In this document: one piece after another, positions 7,583 to 18,306 of the stretch
Layout: each line of letters opens with the position of its first letter
Position numbering within the stretch: position 1 is the stretch's first letter
NCBI GenBank assembly: GCA_031769625.1
Contig: JAUIMM010000169.1
Coordinates: 10,846,001-10,910,000 of the forward strand
DNA from: Taudactylus pleione
Lineage: Eukaryota > Chordata > Amphibia > Anura > Myobatrachidae
Reading direction: 5' to 3'
DNA: 64,000 bases
Position numbers and translations under genes: made by a program
The notes under the pieces: model-generated
Seen by the model: only the letters and a program-made list of their open reading frames with translations
Database searches by the model: none
What the model was told of the DNA's origin: nothing

Positions 7583-9808
7583 ATGGAGGTTAGTGTACTT
7601 AACAAAGGTTTAACCTTTGTCCCCACCAACATTCACAAGGACTTGACATGGCAGGTAGACTTACATCGGTTCTCTCGCAACCTTAGACTGAAAGAATTTT
7701 TTCAAACAAAGGTACCATCGGAATCCAATAACCCGTTTTCATCATTTTTGCAAGTACGCAGCACCTCCACGTTTGACCCCCAATCCACCAATACATCGTT
7801 AAAGACTTTTAACCGTCTTTTGGATGATTCTGTTTCTAGGTATATTCAAGCATCGACTACTCAACATTTCAATCTAACACGTAAAGAAAAAGAAGCTCTA
7901 GATAATTTGAGTGCATACAGAGATATCATCATCCGCCCCGCCGATAAGGGGGGTGCGATTGTGATCCAGGATCTGAAGGACTACATGAGAGAAATCGAAA
8001 GACAACTAGCCGACATAAACACCTACCAGAAATTGGCTAAGGACCCCACTGGTGATTATAAAAAAGAGCTGGATCAGATCTTAATACAAGCAGAAGATAA
8101 CGGTTTAATTAGTGACAAGGTGAGACGGTCCTTAATACAAGAGTTCCCAGTGGTGCCTATAATGTATTTGGTCCCCAAAATTCACAAAAATCTACAATCA
8201 CCCCCGGGAAGACCGATTATATCGGCTAGGAACTCCTTATACCAGCCCATCTCTATGTTTCTAGACACAATTCTCCAGCCTTTGGTGTCTATACAGCCAT
8301 CATATATTAAGGACACCACAGCCTTTTTATTGGCATTGAAAACGGTAACGATGGTTCCACCAGATACCTTAATTTGTGTGATGGACGTTTCAAGTCTATA
8401 CACATCTATCCCCCATAACAAGGGAATAGAGATCATGAAAACATTTATTGTACAACAACGTATGACTGTTCTGGATAAAACCTTTTTCTTAAAGTTATTA
8501 GAACTTACGCTGTCACGCAATTATTTTCTATACAATGGGAAGTTTTATCAACAGGTGTCCGGCTGTGCCATGGGCAGTAACGTAGCCCCGAGCTACGCAA
8601 ACGTCTATATGTTTAGTGAAGAATATGATATGTTTTTCTCCAATGTAGAAATTAGTAAACACATACTTATCTACACGAGGTACATAGACGATTTATTTAT
8701 GTTATGGACTGGTGGCTTAATGGCATTTGAGTTGCTGATGCAACAAATTAATAACCGTGACTCACCTATTAAATTGACCTATAACTGTAGTACATCTACA
8801 TTGAATTATCTTGACGTTCAAGTAACTATCGAAAATGGTAGTATTAAAACAGGGGTATATAGTAAACCTACGGATCGTAATACCCTACTTGCGGCCAATA
8901 GTCATCATCCTAAATCACTTGTGAGAGGGCTTCCAAAATCACAAATGATGAGAATTGCACGTATTTCAAGTGACCTTGATCATACTCGACAAGAGTTGGA
9001 AAAAATAATAGACAAGTTCGTGACAAGGGGATATTCTTTAACCCAATTAAGGAAGCAAAGAGATGAGGTCCTGCTACTTCAAAGAGACACGTTATTACAA
9101 TCTACAAATAAAGACAAAGGTAACATTATCCCTTGGAAACTTGAATACCAAACCAGTAGTCCAGTGATCCAGCGAGCCACACGGGCATTATGGCCCATAG
9201 TTTCAACTGATAAAGACTTACCTTGCTTCACAGGCAAACGACCGATGGCGTGCTTCAAAAGAGGCAGAAATATTAGGGACATGGTGGTCCATACGGATAT
9301 AACTGGATTCGTGCATCCCAGTCAGGAAGGTCAAATTATACGGGCAAAAGCACCAGGTTGCTACAAATGTACAAAATGTACCACGTGTCAATATATGATG
9401 ACAGGATCAACATTTAAACATCCCCATCGTGACCATATATATCATTTAAAACATGTCCTCACCTGTACTTCAACATACGTAGTTTATTTGATAATGTGCC
9501 CGTGCGGATATCATTATGTCGGTAAGACCATCAGGACAGTGAGAGAACGGATGGCTTTACACCGATCGGCCATTAAATCAGCCCTACTAAAAAAAGTGGC
9601 TGAGCAACCTGTGGCTAGACATTTTTTGCTAGCTGACCACCCTTTGTCTGCTTTGAAACATATTTTAATTGATCATGTTCCAACAACGTTAAGGGGAGGA
9701 AATAGAGGCGAAAAACTTCTGCGTCTCGAAGCGTCCTGGATACACAAATTAAATACGATCCATCCTGCGGGACTTAATGAGAAACTGTCTCTTAATGTAT
9801 TTTTGTAA
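7583..9808 (+). CDS. PLE-A2 ORF2: reverse transcriptase with C-terminal GIY-YIG endonuclease (741 aa, intact)
   Basis: Open from the ATG at 7583 to the stop at 9808. RT motifs: MDVSSLYTSIPH (motif A), GCAMGSNVAPSYAN (motif B), YIDD at 367-370 (about base 8681), LNYLDVQV (motif D region). The Cys cluster CYKCTKCTTC lies at about 592. The GIY-YIG domain starts at about 631 (YVVYLIMCPCGYHYVGKT), with Arg in RERMALHR and Glu at about 716 in LRLEASWIHK; the protein ends NEKLSLNVFL. All recognisable catalytic residues are present, so the copy could be functional. It differs from the left-arm protein at one residue (Gly in TTLRGGNRGEK). Confidence 0.93.
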   Translation: MEVSVLNKGLTFVPTNIHKDLTWQVDLHRFSRNLRLKEFFQTKVPSESNNPFSSFLQVRSTSTFDPQSTNTSLKTFNRLLDDSVSRYIQASTTQHFNLTRKEKEALDNLSAYRDIIIRPADKGGAIVIQDLKDYMREIERQLADINTYQKLAKDPTGDYKKELDQILIQAEDNGLISDKVRRSLIQEFPVVPIMYLVPKIHKNLQSPPGRPIISARNSLYQPISMFLDTILQPLVSIQPSYIKDTTAFLLALKTVTMVPPDTLICVMDVSSLYTSIPHNKGIEIMKTFIVQQRMTVLDKTFFLKLLELTLSRNYFLYNGKFYQQVSGCAMGSNVAPSYANVYMFSEEYDMFFSNVEISKHILIYTRYIDDLFMLWTGGLMAFELLMQQINNRDSPIKLTYNCSTSTLNYLDVQVTIENGSIKTGVYSKPTDRNTLLAANSHHPKSLVRGLPKSQMMRIARISSDLDHTRQELEKIIDKFVTRGYSLTQLRKQRDEVLLLQRDTLLQSTNKDKGNIIPWKLEYQTSSPVIQRATRALWPIVSTDKDLPCFTGKRPMACFKRGRNIRDMVVHTDITGFVHPSQEGQIIRAKAPGCYKCTKCTTCQYMMTGSTFKHPHRDHIYHLKHVLTCTSTYVVYLIMCPCGYHYVGKTIRTVRERMALHRSAIKSALLKKVAEQPVARHFLLADHPLSALKHILIDHVPTTLRGGNRGEKLLRLEASWIHKLNTIHPAGLNEKLSLNVFL

Positions 9809-10035
9809 AGACAATCGTTACGCCTCAGACACTACTTTGTATTGAGTAACCACTTAAAGTGTGGTTAGGATGACTTACCTGTAGTTTATCATTATAGCTG
9901 TTCTAGTCTATGGTATATATTATATGTAGTTAGTTTGTATGTATTTTTCATAGTTAATAGCTTAAGCGACTGATATTTATATGTAAGTTTATTGCATGTA
10001 TGTAACATAATATGTTTCTTTGTCTCTCCTTATAG

Positions 10036-10096
10036 ATATATATATAAATGTATATTGCATACATATATACTGTATATATATATATATATATATAGT
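10036..10096. repeat. TA-rich microsatellite, right flank of the PLE palindrome
   Basis: TATATA/ACATATAT runs with a pure (TA)n stretch up to the GTGTTCCC end of the hairpin element. It resembles the tract at 1312-1528 on the other side of the complex. Confidence 0.85.
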
Positions 10097-10496
10097 GTTC
10101 CCGCTAGGCTGTTTTAGCGGGGCGCGGCGCCCTGCCCTCCTTCCAGGAGGAGGGCAAAAAGCGCCCTGCCCTAACAGCCTGCGGGAGCCGTTCTCACCCG
10201 CGGGACGCAGTGTCCCGCGGGTGGACAAACATGCAGTGACCCGGTCACCGCCGGGGAATAGACGCCGGGCGCATGCGCCCGGCGTCTATTCTCCCTTTCT
10301 GCAGCGCTTGGGGGCTGCCCGGCTTGTCCGTAAGCGCCGGGCACGCCCCCAAGTATGACGAAAAGGGGACGCGTCTTATAGATACGCCCCCTTTTCGTAA
10401 CCACGCCCCCTTTTCGGACGCGCGCGCCTTTTGGCGCGCGCACAACATTGCCCTCTCTAGCTCCGGCGCCCTGCCTGCCGCCGGAGCTAGAGGGAA

Positions 10497-10498
<2 letters not shown>
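10097..10498. mobile_element. GC-rich multi-hairpin element with terminal inverted repeats
   Basis: About 400 bp bounded by AGTGTTCCCGCTAG and the complementary CTAGAGGGAACACT, set in TA repeats on both sides. Inside are consecutive stem-loops: AGGCTGTT...AACAGCCT with an inner GCCCTCC/GGAGGGC; CACCCGCGGGAC/GTCCCGCGGGTG; a perfect 36-bp palindrome at 10256-10291; CTTGGGGGC..GCCCGGC/GCCGGGC..GCCCCCAAG; ACGAAAAGGGG/CCCCTTTTCGT; GCGCGCGCC/GGCGCGCGC; and CCTCTAGCTCCGGCG/CGCCGGAGCTAGAGG. No coding capacity. It is probably a non-autonomous DNA transposon; the superfamily is unknown and the TSD is masked by TA repeats. Confidence 0.75.
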
Positions 10499-10537
<39 letters not shown>

Positions 10538-10620
10538 TGCACTTCTGTTATGGGATTGCAGTGCCCTGGTGCACTGTATATATACTATATATATATATAT
10601 ATATAGTGTATATATGTAAT
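10499..10620. repeat. TA/CA microsatellite
   Basis: (TA)n at 10499-10526 passing into ACACACAC, and a second TA block at about 10576-10620. Open frames over this stretch are repeat artefacts. Confidence 0.85.
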
Positions 10621-11110
10621 ATATATTTTTTAAGTAGCTTGCTATGTTATCACAACGTGAGGAAGCTTCGGTCTTAGGGCCTGATTCAGACCTGTTCACT
10701 AGGCTGCGTTCGCACGTAGCCTACTGATTTTTGCAATCTGCGCTTGCGTATAAGACGCAGTGCGCGAACTAGTCCATCACGATCGCACCCTGTGCACAGA
10801 CGTTCCGCTAGAATGAGTGACAGGACGTGCTGTTTGTGGGTGGTGACGGGGTGGTCGATGGAAACAGGGGTGTGGTGGTGCGAACGCAGGCGTGTCTTTG
10901 CATCTCAACACCGTTTCAGAGGCGTGCAAAATTATGACGCAGCGTCAGCATACACGTCACATGGCTGAATTACACACAACAACACTTGCAGTGCTTGCGG
11001 TAGAGTATGGTCAGCCACAAGTGCTGCGTATGGGTCTGATGTTACCGATTGTTTAATACACTACCTGGAGATGACGTATGTTACTAATGTAACCCTGTTT
11101 GTGACTGCAG

Positions 11111-11700
11111 ATTGGTTAAGTTTAGTGCCTCCACCCAAGCTATTTACTGTTATAATGTAGTATGGGTCCACTTGGGCAAAACCCACCTAATTACTAAATT
11201 AGTGTTGCGTTACATAGAAACATCATTTACCTGCTATCTGTATAATTCTTCTCCACTGAATTCACTCTTTGAAATATCTCACCTAAGGATTATTAAGTAA
11301 ATAACACCACAGTACAAGTTTCTTTTCTATATTTTGTGATAACTTTCAAACAGAGTTTTAAAGGTTTCGTACTACTAACATATTGAATAACACATGTTTA
11401 TGTTGCAAATATATTAGAATAGTGGTTGTAATACAATCAACCATACTCTTATTGTTACTATAGCAATTTATATGATACTTAGCAAATAGTTAACAGGATA
11501 AATAGCCTGTATATTATTACATACAAACACTGAAAAACATCACATATGAAATTATTTTGAAAAGTCTATGAATGAGTCTATCACACAATAGGCAGCCTGT
11601 GGCGTGCCTTTAGTCCTGCATCAGGGAGTAATCCCAATTTGTATTTAACAGAAGGATGTCCTCTGCTATAGTCCGCTTAGACTGAGCAGTATTTAGTTTG
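11111..11700. other. Unassigned stretch between MITE and gypsy LTR
   Basis: AT-rich sequence without a convincing ORF or terminal repeat. It could be the interior of the split MITE or an extension of the gypsy 3' LTR that the 5' LTR has lost. Nothing else recognised. Confidence 0.4.
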
Positions 11701-12766
11701 CTATATGTTCCGGGTAGTGTTTTATATCATATCCTGAGGATGGGTGCCTTTAGTACAATAAATGTGCTTCTCCTGTCTCAAGTCCAGAATCCCGTTTAAT
11801 ATTGGCAACTATTGTAGCGAATCACCTCTTAAAGTTATTTCCTTTTGAAAACAGAACCTCAGTAATATTGCTACTACAGTCTGCTTTTTAAGGATGTCTC
11901 ATGGCCCCAGGGGTTAGTTAGTGTAATAATGGTAATCTAAGCCAGAAGGTAATATCTCTGTAAATGCAATCACTGCAGGTCTAAATTAATCCAATCTCTC
12001 CCCCAGCACTTCTCTCCATTTGGCTATTATAAAAGTTTTATAAGAGTGACTCCTTAGTGTTTGTTATTAACTGGGCTCACCACCTCCTGTATAGCTGCTC
12101 CCAGCTGACTCCTTATGTCACTCAGGCAAATCTCTAGCAGCTGCCTCCGCCTCCTGCCTTCTCAGCTGGGCTGCTCCACTGCTGATTGGCTTACTCTGGC
12201 CACAGCCTTCCTTTAGCTGCACTGAGCTCCTGCGTCACACAGCTCCCTGCCTGAACTCCACTATCTCAGTGGCCAGATGCTGCTGCGACTACTCCTCCGA
12301 TCTGACGCTGCTGCTCTGCTCACACTGGCCTGACTGAGCCTGTTACTCCATCTCTGCCGTCACCTCAGCTCTTAAGCCAGACAGCATGGAGGTTGTCAGG
12401 TCAGTCCGCTCTGGAGGGGGATCAGGAGACTGGCAGTTACCAGACTGGCAGTTACTAGACTGGCAGTTACTAGACTGGCAGTTACTGCTGCTGCAGTGGC
12501 ATTTATAACCTTGCTGACCTGTCCATGTGCTCTTTCTAGAACTATCCCTCCATGCAGTGTATGAGGTGCAGTAAATCACTTACACTGGGGCCATGTTTCA
12601 CCCCTTTACACTGTACATATAATAATTATACACAGTCATATTAAACACATACAGATACAATACTATCTTAAAGATGTAATATACACACATATAGTTCTGT
12701 TTTATTTTACATATTTACACCCTATATGGATTATCCCTCTTTCTCATACTTATTAAAGGGTGTTAC
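11701..12766 (-). repeat. Ty3/gypsy 3' LTR
   Basis: Near-identical to 18307-19382. On the minus strand it starts TGTAACACCCTTTAATAAG and probably ends CCCGGAACA. It contains four copies of a 15-bp unit (ACTGGCAGTTACTAG type, about 12429-12486), one more than the other LTR. The LTR pair differs by scattered substitutions and two or three indels, so the insertion is not very recent. The outer TSD could not be matched convincingly (CTATA versus CTAAG). Confidence 0.8.
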
Positions 12767-12781
12767 ACTCTCCCCCTGATG
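12767..12781 (-). other. Polypurine tract of the gypsy element
   Basis: On the minus strand the sequence directly before the 3' LTR reads GCATCAGGGGGAGAG followed by TGTAACACC. That is the expected position and composition of a plus-strand primer. Confidence 0.75.
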
Positions 12782-12906
12782 CACAAACAAGGAATTTGAA
12801 AAGAATCATGTGAGTGCATCAACAACTTCATGTATTGTAACTATGCCCCTTTTACAGTACTATTTTTTTCCTCTTATACCCATTTACTGTACATTCTATC
12901 TCCACC

Positions 12907-15900
12907 CTACATTTTCCTCATCCACCCAAAGTAAGGCCACGAAAAGACTATATTGGGATGGATTATGCGGGGTACATCAAAGGGTTGTCCTAAAGTGTCA
13001 TAGGTTAACATCATCGGAGGCCTAACATTCCTCTTTGGTCGTAGAAAGGTCTCTACCTTCCCTAAATCATTTTCAGTTTCAAAGGATTCCTCACCCAGAC
13101 TCCCTGAATCCTGTAATTCCAACTGAGGCGCTTCTAACGGAGAAAGTTCATAGAGTGTCACCATTGAGGACTCATTGGTATCTTCACTCTCATTATCTCT
13201 CCCTAATAGCTCAGGAGAAAACAATTCTCTTCTTTGTTCAATATCAGTAGGTATGTTGACATCCCTTGAAAATGGGGAATCACAGTAGTAATAACCTCCT
13301 TCTTCCTCACTGTGGGAGAGGTCACTTTCTGTAACACATTCCTTATCCTTCCCTCTTTTGCTACGACGAACAGGGATTGAAGAGTTTTGTTTACTTTCAA
13401 GCCCTGGCTGAAAATCTAAGAGAAGTCTAACTTCCCGACCTATATGCAATAAATGTTGCCGATGATAGGTTTTAATTGGGCCAGAAGCCCCTTCCGGCCT
13501 AATCTTGTAAGAGGGGGTCCCTGGAAGCTGTTCCACAATCTCATATGGATCAGGATTCCATCGGTTGCTCAGTTTGTGTTGGGAAGAATGTCCTAAATTC
13601 CGAACCAGAACTCTATCCCCTGGTAACAGTAAATGTTCACGAACTTTAGAATCATAGTGCACCTTGTTTTTTTCTCCTAATTTCTTAGCTGCTCTTTGTG
13701 CAAGTTGGTGTGCCTCATGCAAATCTCTCCTTAATTGCTCCACGTATTTTGTATGGGGAATACAGCCAGCTCTTCCTGTGGTGGTTCCAAAACAGACATC
13801 TATTGGAAGACGGGCTTCTCTTCCGAACAGCAAGAAGTAAGGGGAATACCCCATGGCCTCATTTTTAGTACAGTTATATGAATGTACCAGCAAACTAATG
13901 TACCAACTCCACTGAGATTTCTTACTAGGATCCAAGGTACCCAGCATATTGAGGAGGGTGCGATTAAATCGCTCTGGCTGTGGATCTCCTTGGGGATGAT
14001 ATGGGGTGGTCCTAGATTTCTTGATACCACATATGTCACACATTTCTCGTATGATTTGACTTTCAAATTCACGTCCTTGGTCCGAATGTATACGAGCTGG
14101 CAACCCATAATGAAGGAAAAACTTCTCCCACAAGATCTTGGCAACTGTAATGGCCCTTTGGTCTCTCGCTAAATAAGCTTGCGTGTAGCGAGTGAAGTGA
14201 TCAGTGATCACTAATATGGATGACTTTCTATCCTCTCCAGACTCTATAGCCAGGAAATCTATACATACCAAATCTAATGGACCATCAGATGAGATATTCT
14301 TAAGCATTGCACTCTTTGTAGGCAAAGTCTTACGGAGAATACAGTTGCCACAGTTGTTACAATAGCGAGTCACATCTTCTGCCATTTTAGGCCAATAAAA
14401 CCGATCTACAATCAATGCAAAGGTCTTGTCTATCCCAAAATGGCCATGGTCATCATGCAAAGATTTAAGTACTATGGAGTGGTAAACTTCTGGTAACACT
14501 AGCTGTTCTTTCACTTTTCCCTCCTTGGAAACTTTCACCCTATATAACAGTCCTCTCCTGATCTTGAGAAGGCTAAACTGTCTACAGAGTAATCGAGCTT
14601 GGGGGTTATCAGTAGATATCAGTGGAGGATGCTTTAGACCTTTTATCACAGCTTGTCTAACTTCTTGAATATACGGATCCGCTTTTTGCTCAACTTCTAG
14701 TTGACTGCGGCTTATTCTTTGGAGATCTCCCATCTCTACCTTAGATAGCCAGCAATAAGCTAATGGAAGTGCCTTTCCTGTGGCTCCTAATACTTCAATA
14801 AAATTCTTAGCTATTTGTTTAGCTGAGCTTTGGTGGCATAATCCTCTTACTTCAGAGGCTGGTACCTCTATCCATCCTTCTTCTTGCGTACCATCTGGTT
14901 CTTGTTTCAATCTGGACAATGCGTCTGCTTCAATGTTACTTGTCCCTGGTCTATATTTTAAACAAAAAATATATACTGACAAGGCTGCCAACCACCTATG
15001 CCCTGTGGCATCCAATTTAGCCGTTGTCTGAACATACGTGAGGGGGTTATTATCGGTGTGGACCTCAAAGGCCACACCATACAAGTAATCATGTAATTTG
15101 TCTACCACCGCCCATTTTAAAGCTAGAAATTCTAGTTTATGAGCGGGATAGTTCCGCTCACTAGGTGATAATCCTCGACTGATATAAGAGACCGGACGCA
15201 ATTGAGTGTCATACAGCTGGTATAAAACTCCCCCAAGCCCTTCAAGGGATGCATCTATATGTAGACCATAAGGTCGGGATGGATCAGCGTATGCCAAGAC
15301 TGGTGTATTGGTAAGGTGTTCCTTCAATTCTAGAAAGGCTTTCTCACAATGTTGAGTCCAACGCTCACCAAACTCCTCGTTAATCCGATAGTAAGGACCT
15401 GGCTCACTTTTCATATATCTAAGAGAAGATTTTTTTAAAGGAGGATACCCTTTAGTGAAGTTAGTCAAGGGCTTTGCTATTTTAGAAAATTTTGGCACAA
15501 ATCGCCTATAGTATCCACAAAATCCTAAAAAGGAACGTATTTCTTTTAGTTTGGTCGGCCTAGGCCATTCTTTCACTGCTTCCACTTTAGACGGATCAGC
15601 AGCTATTCCCTCTCGGCTGACGATATAGCCAATATACTTTACAGTTTTCTGACATATTTTACATTTTTCTAAAGATAGCTTAAACCCGTGAGCAATGAGA
15701 CGATCTAACACCTTTAAAATCCGCTGATTGTGCTCCTCTAATGTCTTACCAAATACAATGATGTCATCAAGATACACGACCACTTCTCGGAGATGCATAT
15801 CTCCAACTGTCTTCTCCGTACTCCTCTGAAACGTGGCAGGAGCTCCCTTGGTTCCCTGGGGCATTCGTAAAAATTCCAAAAACTCCAACGGACAGATGAA

Positions 15901-16497
15901 TGCAGTCTTCTCAGCATCTTTAGGATCCATCAAGATCTGATAAAATCCACTTTTTAGATCTAGCACTGAAAACCACTGACTACCCTGTAGGCAATCCAAG
16001 GCCTCGTCCACCCGTGGTACTGTGTATTGATCTGGCACAGTCCGTTGGTTAAGTTTACGGTAGTCAATGCACATGCGTACCTCTCCATTCTTTTTTCTTG
16101 CGACCACTATGGGTGAAGCAAAAGGGCTTTCCGACTCCCGAATTACTCGGCTGTCTAATAATTTTTTCAAATGCTCTCTCATATCTTCTAAATCAGCTGG
16201 CGCCAATCTACGGGATCTTTCCCTAAAGGGAGTTTCGTCGGTTAAACGAATTTGATGGGACACATTGGTGGATAAACCCAGATCCCACTCATGCTGTGAG
16301 AACGCAGCATTCCGCTGTATGAGATCCTTCACCAACTTAGATTTACTTTCATGTGGGATATCACTCCCTGAAAAGCACTCTTCAAAGTCATGTTGTGGGC
16401 TGTATTTGGTCTTGGCCTGCACTTCTTCAATTTTCTGATATGCCTCCAGGCAGGAAGGATGTATATGTAAGGAGTTGGCATAGGCTGTCCCTCCTAC
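12907..16497 (-). pseudogene. Ty3/gypsy pol: RT, RNase H, integrase (about 1,190 codons open)
   Basis: Upstream is a stop at 16501-16503, and no ATG begins the frame (the listed first residue is a GTG inside EEVQAKTKY), so translation would need readthrough from pro. RT: VLDLKSGFYQILMDP (motif A) and VVVYLDDIIVF (YLDD about 217-220 counting from VQAKTKY). RNase H: LHIDASLEGLGGVLYQ and VHTDNNPL. Integrase: an HHCC zinc finger (HDDHGHFG...CNNCGNC) and the catalytic triad in CIDFLAIE, IHSDQGREFES and PQPERFNRTL. It is followed by a GPY/F-like module (NRWNPDPYEIVEQLPG) and a roughly 170-residue acidic tail of unknown role. The RT block SFCPLEFLEF/MPQGTKGAPATF is slightly atypical. Confidence 0.88.
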
Positions 16498-16503
16498 TTC
16501 TCA

Positions 16504-16898
16504 ACACCACTGCGCCAAAGTTTTGAATAAATTTGCATTGGTTCCCAGAATGACGGAAGCCTCTCTTTCCTCTCCATCTGATTCTGGGCAAATTAAAGCC
16601 ATGGTATGTAATTCTCCATTCACTCCAGCTACTTCCAAGGGAAATTTAATGTAATAGGTATGTACCCTAGATATGGGTAACTATGATCACTTAATCCCCA
16701 TAGGATAAGACCTGACAAGGGTAATATAGGAATATCAGCCAAATGATGTCTATACCAGTCCTCGAATATGATGGATACCTGGGATCCGCTGTCTAACAAA
16801 ACAGTACATGGGTTTCCATTAACAAATGCTGGTATCAGTGGAGCCGGTCCCATCAATCCCTCAGGCACAGAGTAGCTGCCACTGTAACTCCCCATCAC
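16504..16898 (-). pseudogene. Ty3/gypsy aspartic protease, frameshifted
   Basis: The N-terminal part is open (about 89 residues from 16898) and contains the active-site motif CTVLLDSGSQVS. At about 16630 the frame ends (NFPWK then stop), but a +1-shifted frame continues as PLEVAGVNGELHTMALICPESDGEE up to ASVILGTNANLFKTLAQWC. A one-base deletion is therefore the simplest explanation. The second frame meets a TGA at 16501-16503 where an Arg codon (CGA) is plausible. Confidence 0.8.
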
Positions 16899-16912
16899 TT
16901 CTTGCTGATTCT

Positions 16913-18259
16913 TTAGGGAGCCGATGCGGGGTTCATCGGTCTCCCACTGGCGTTTCCCGATGAGTTCCTGCCTCGACTAGCCCGAGAGCCTTCTAAAACA
17001 CTGTTCCATCTCTGATCACATTCAAACGATCTGTGGCCAAGTCTTCCACAGCGAAAACACCTTTGCTGTCTAGTAACCCTTCCTGTTTCAGCAGTATTCA
17101 TGGGCGTAGTTCCAGTGGATGTTTTAGCTGCGTCATCTTTCTTCTTTATCTCCTCTTTCAACTGAAATGCTAGCTGCCCAACTTGCCCTCGTAACTCTTC
17201 TACTACTTTAGCTAAATGTTCAATAGGAGCTGTTGTTGTTTCGTCCATTTTAGGTGTCACCATTTTAACTTTTTTTACAGTCTTCTCTCGTGCTTCAACT
17301 AGAGCTTCTTCCTGTTTAACTTCCCTCATTAATTGCATAAAGGAAGGAGGTTGTCTGCTGACTGTAGTGTATCTCAGCCGCTGAGCGATTGGATCAGTGG
17401 TAAGAGCCCCTTCTATCAACTGTTGCATCCTTTTAACATTAACCTCTTCTGTTGTCATTCCCCCCTTTTCAACAATTTGATGAATGATTTTGTCAATGCG
17501 ATACAGATAGGCTGTCAACTTCTCCCCCACCTCTTGGTAAGTATGCCGCAACCGATACTTAAGATCATCTACATTCTCCATTGTCCCAAATTCTAATTCT
17601 AGAGCTGCAAGATAATCTCGGAAACTTACAGTAGGGTCATCTCTCCTAGTGGCATTTATTACTTCCATAGCTGGGCCCCTTAAACTTTCTACTATTCGTT
17701 GTTTTTTTATTGTATCGGAACACTGCCACTCTTCCGACAACTGATGTACGGTGTCTTTCCAAGCTTCATAGCTATCTTCTCCAGTGGGTACCGGCCGAAT
17801 CCCAGAAAAAATCCTCAAGCGTCTATACCCTCCCTCATGATGAATTCTCCCAAATTCATCTACTATGGTCTTTACAACAGTCACCATCGCATTGTTCTGG
17901 TTTGTATCAGCATTAGATCCTTGGTCTTGAGTATTACTCCCAATATTCTGTAAATTCTCCCCATTAAAGGGTTTGGAACGATTATGAACAGATTCCCCTG
18001 CCCCTATATCACTGCTTGGCTTTTCAACTGGCCAAATAATATTCCACTTTTGTCCATCTCCATCAGGAGTGGGTATCCTAACAGGAATCATATCCCTTTC
18101 TAGCGGTTCCTTGGTGACTACTAATGCAGCGCACACTACTCCATCAATTTTTTCCCAATAATCTACCACTCGCGGCTCTTTGACACCGTACAAATTGTCA
18201 ACAGCTAATACTATCTGAGCACTCCGAACATCGCTCAGATTCCCCCCTAGGGCTAAGCA
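16913..18259 (-). pseudogene. PNMA-like Gag protein with CCHC zinc knuckle
   Basis: Open for at least 426 residues, and the frame continues upstream through NLYGVKEP, LSDVRSAQIVLAVD and CLALGG to about 18290 without an ATG. The N-terminal part (YWEKIDGVVCAALVV...IPVRIP...KWNIIWP) resembles the RRM-like N-terminus of vertebrate PNMA proteins. The capsid-like core follows (LRIFSGIRPVPTGEDSYEAW, IVESLRGPAMEVI, FGTMENVDDLKYR, TYQEVGEKLTAYLYRID). Next is a Glu/Lys-rich helix and the knuckle CFRCGRLGHRSFEC. Family knowledge: PNMA genes are domesticated Ty3/gypsy gags, so this element is close to that source lineage. The missing start codon coincides with a repeat-mediated junction at 18290-18306. 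Confidence 0.82.
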
Positions 18260-18280
18260 GTTCAGTGGGGGGACACTTTT

Positions 18281-18292
18281 CCTTTCACACCA
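18281..18292 (-). other. Possible primer binding site
   Basis: The minus strand reads TGGTGTGAAAGG shortly after the 5' LTR. TGG is the expected complement of a tRNA CCA end. It lies about 15-25 bases from the presumed LTR end rather than immediately adjacent, so the call is tentative. Confidence 0.35.
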
Positions 18293-18306
18293 GCTCCCTG
18301 CCTGAA

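Larger units (their letters stand above)
1946..10035. repeat. Palindrome: 3,915-bp inverted arms (1946-5860 and 6121-10035) around a 260-bp spacer
   Basis: Mirrored landmarks always sum to 11,981: ORF2 starts 4398/7583, ORF2 ends 2173/9808, ORF1 5300/6681, hammerheads 5582/6399, UTR motif 1998/9983. The two arms are therefore colinear with no net indel. I found only two substitutions by eye (an A/G in ORF2 giving Arg/Gly, a C/T in the pseudo-LTR). Homology ends at 1946/10035. The spacer 5861-6120 is a partial tail copy of the same element. Confidence 0.95.
6119..10035 (+). mobile_element. Penelope-like retroelement, right copy (PLE-A2), lacking most of the 3' pseudo-LTR
   Basis: Plus-strand order: pseudo-LTR, ORF1, ORF2, 3' UTR and the first about 55 bases of a 3' pseudo-LTR, which stops at TCTCCTTATAG (10035) and is followed by TA-rich sequence. 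All coding sequence is intact. The copy ends precisely at an AG that in the complete pseudo-LTR looks like a 3' splice site (CTCTCCTTGTAG before CTGACG), which may be chance or may reflect the template RNA. Confidence 0.92.
12782..18306 (-). mobile_element. Ty3/gypsy retrotransposon internal region with PNMA-type gag
   Basis: Between two LTRs on the minus strand: gag (about 18260 to 16913), protease (16898 onward), RT, RNase H and integrase (ending at 12907). Domain order PR-RT-RH-IN is that of Ty3/gypsy. The pro-pol junction is broken by one frameshift and one stop, and gag lacks an ATG, so this copy is probably dead although most of pol is open. Confidence 0.92.

Noticed and set aside
11278..11290. 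CTAAG at 11283-11287 as the TSD partner of CTAAG at 19383-19387 for the gypsy element
   Set aside because: The adjacent sequence does not start with the LTR terminus, and LTR homology begins only at 11701.
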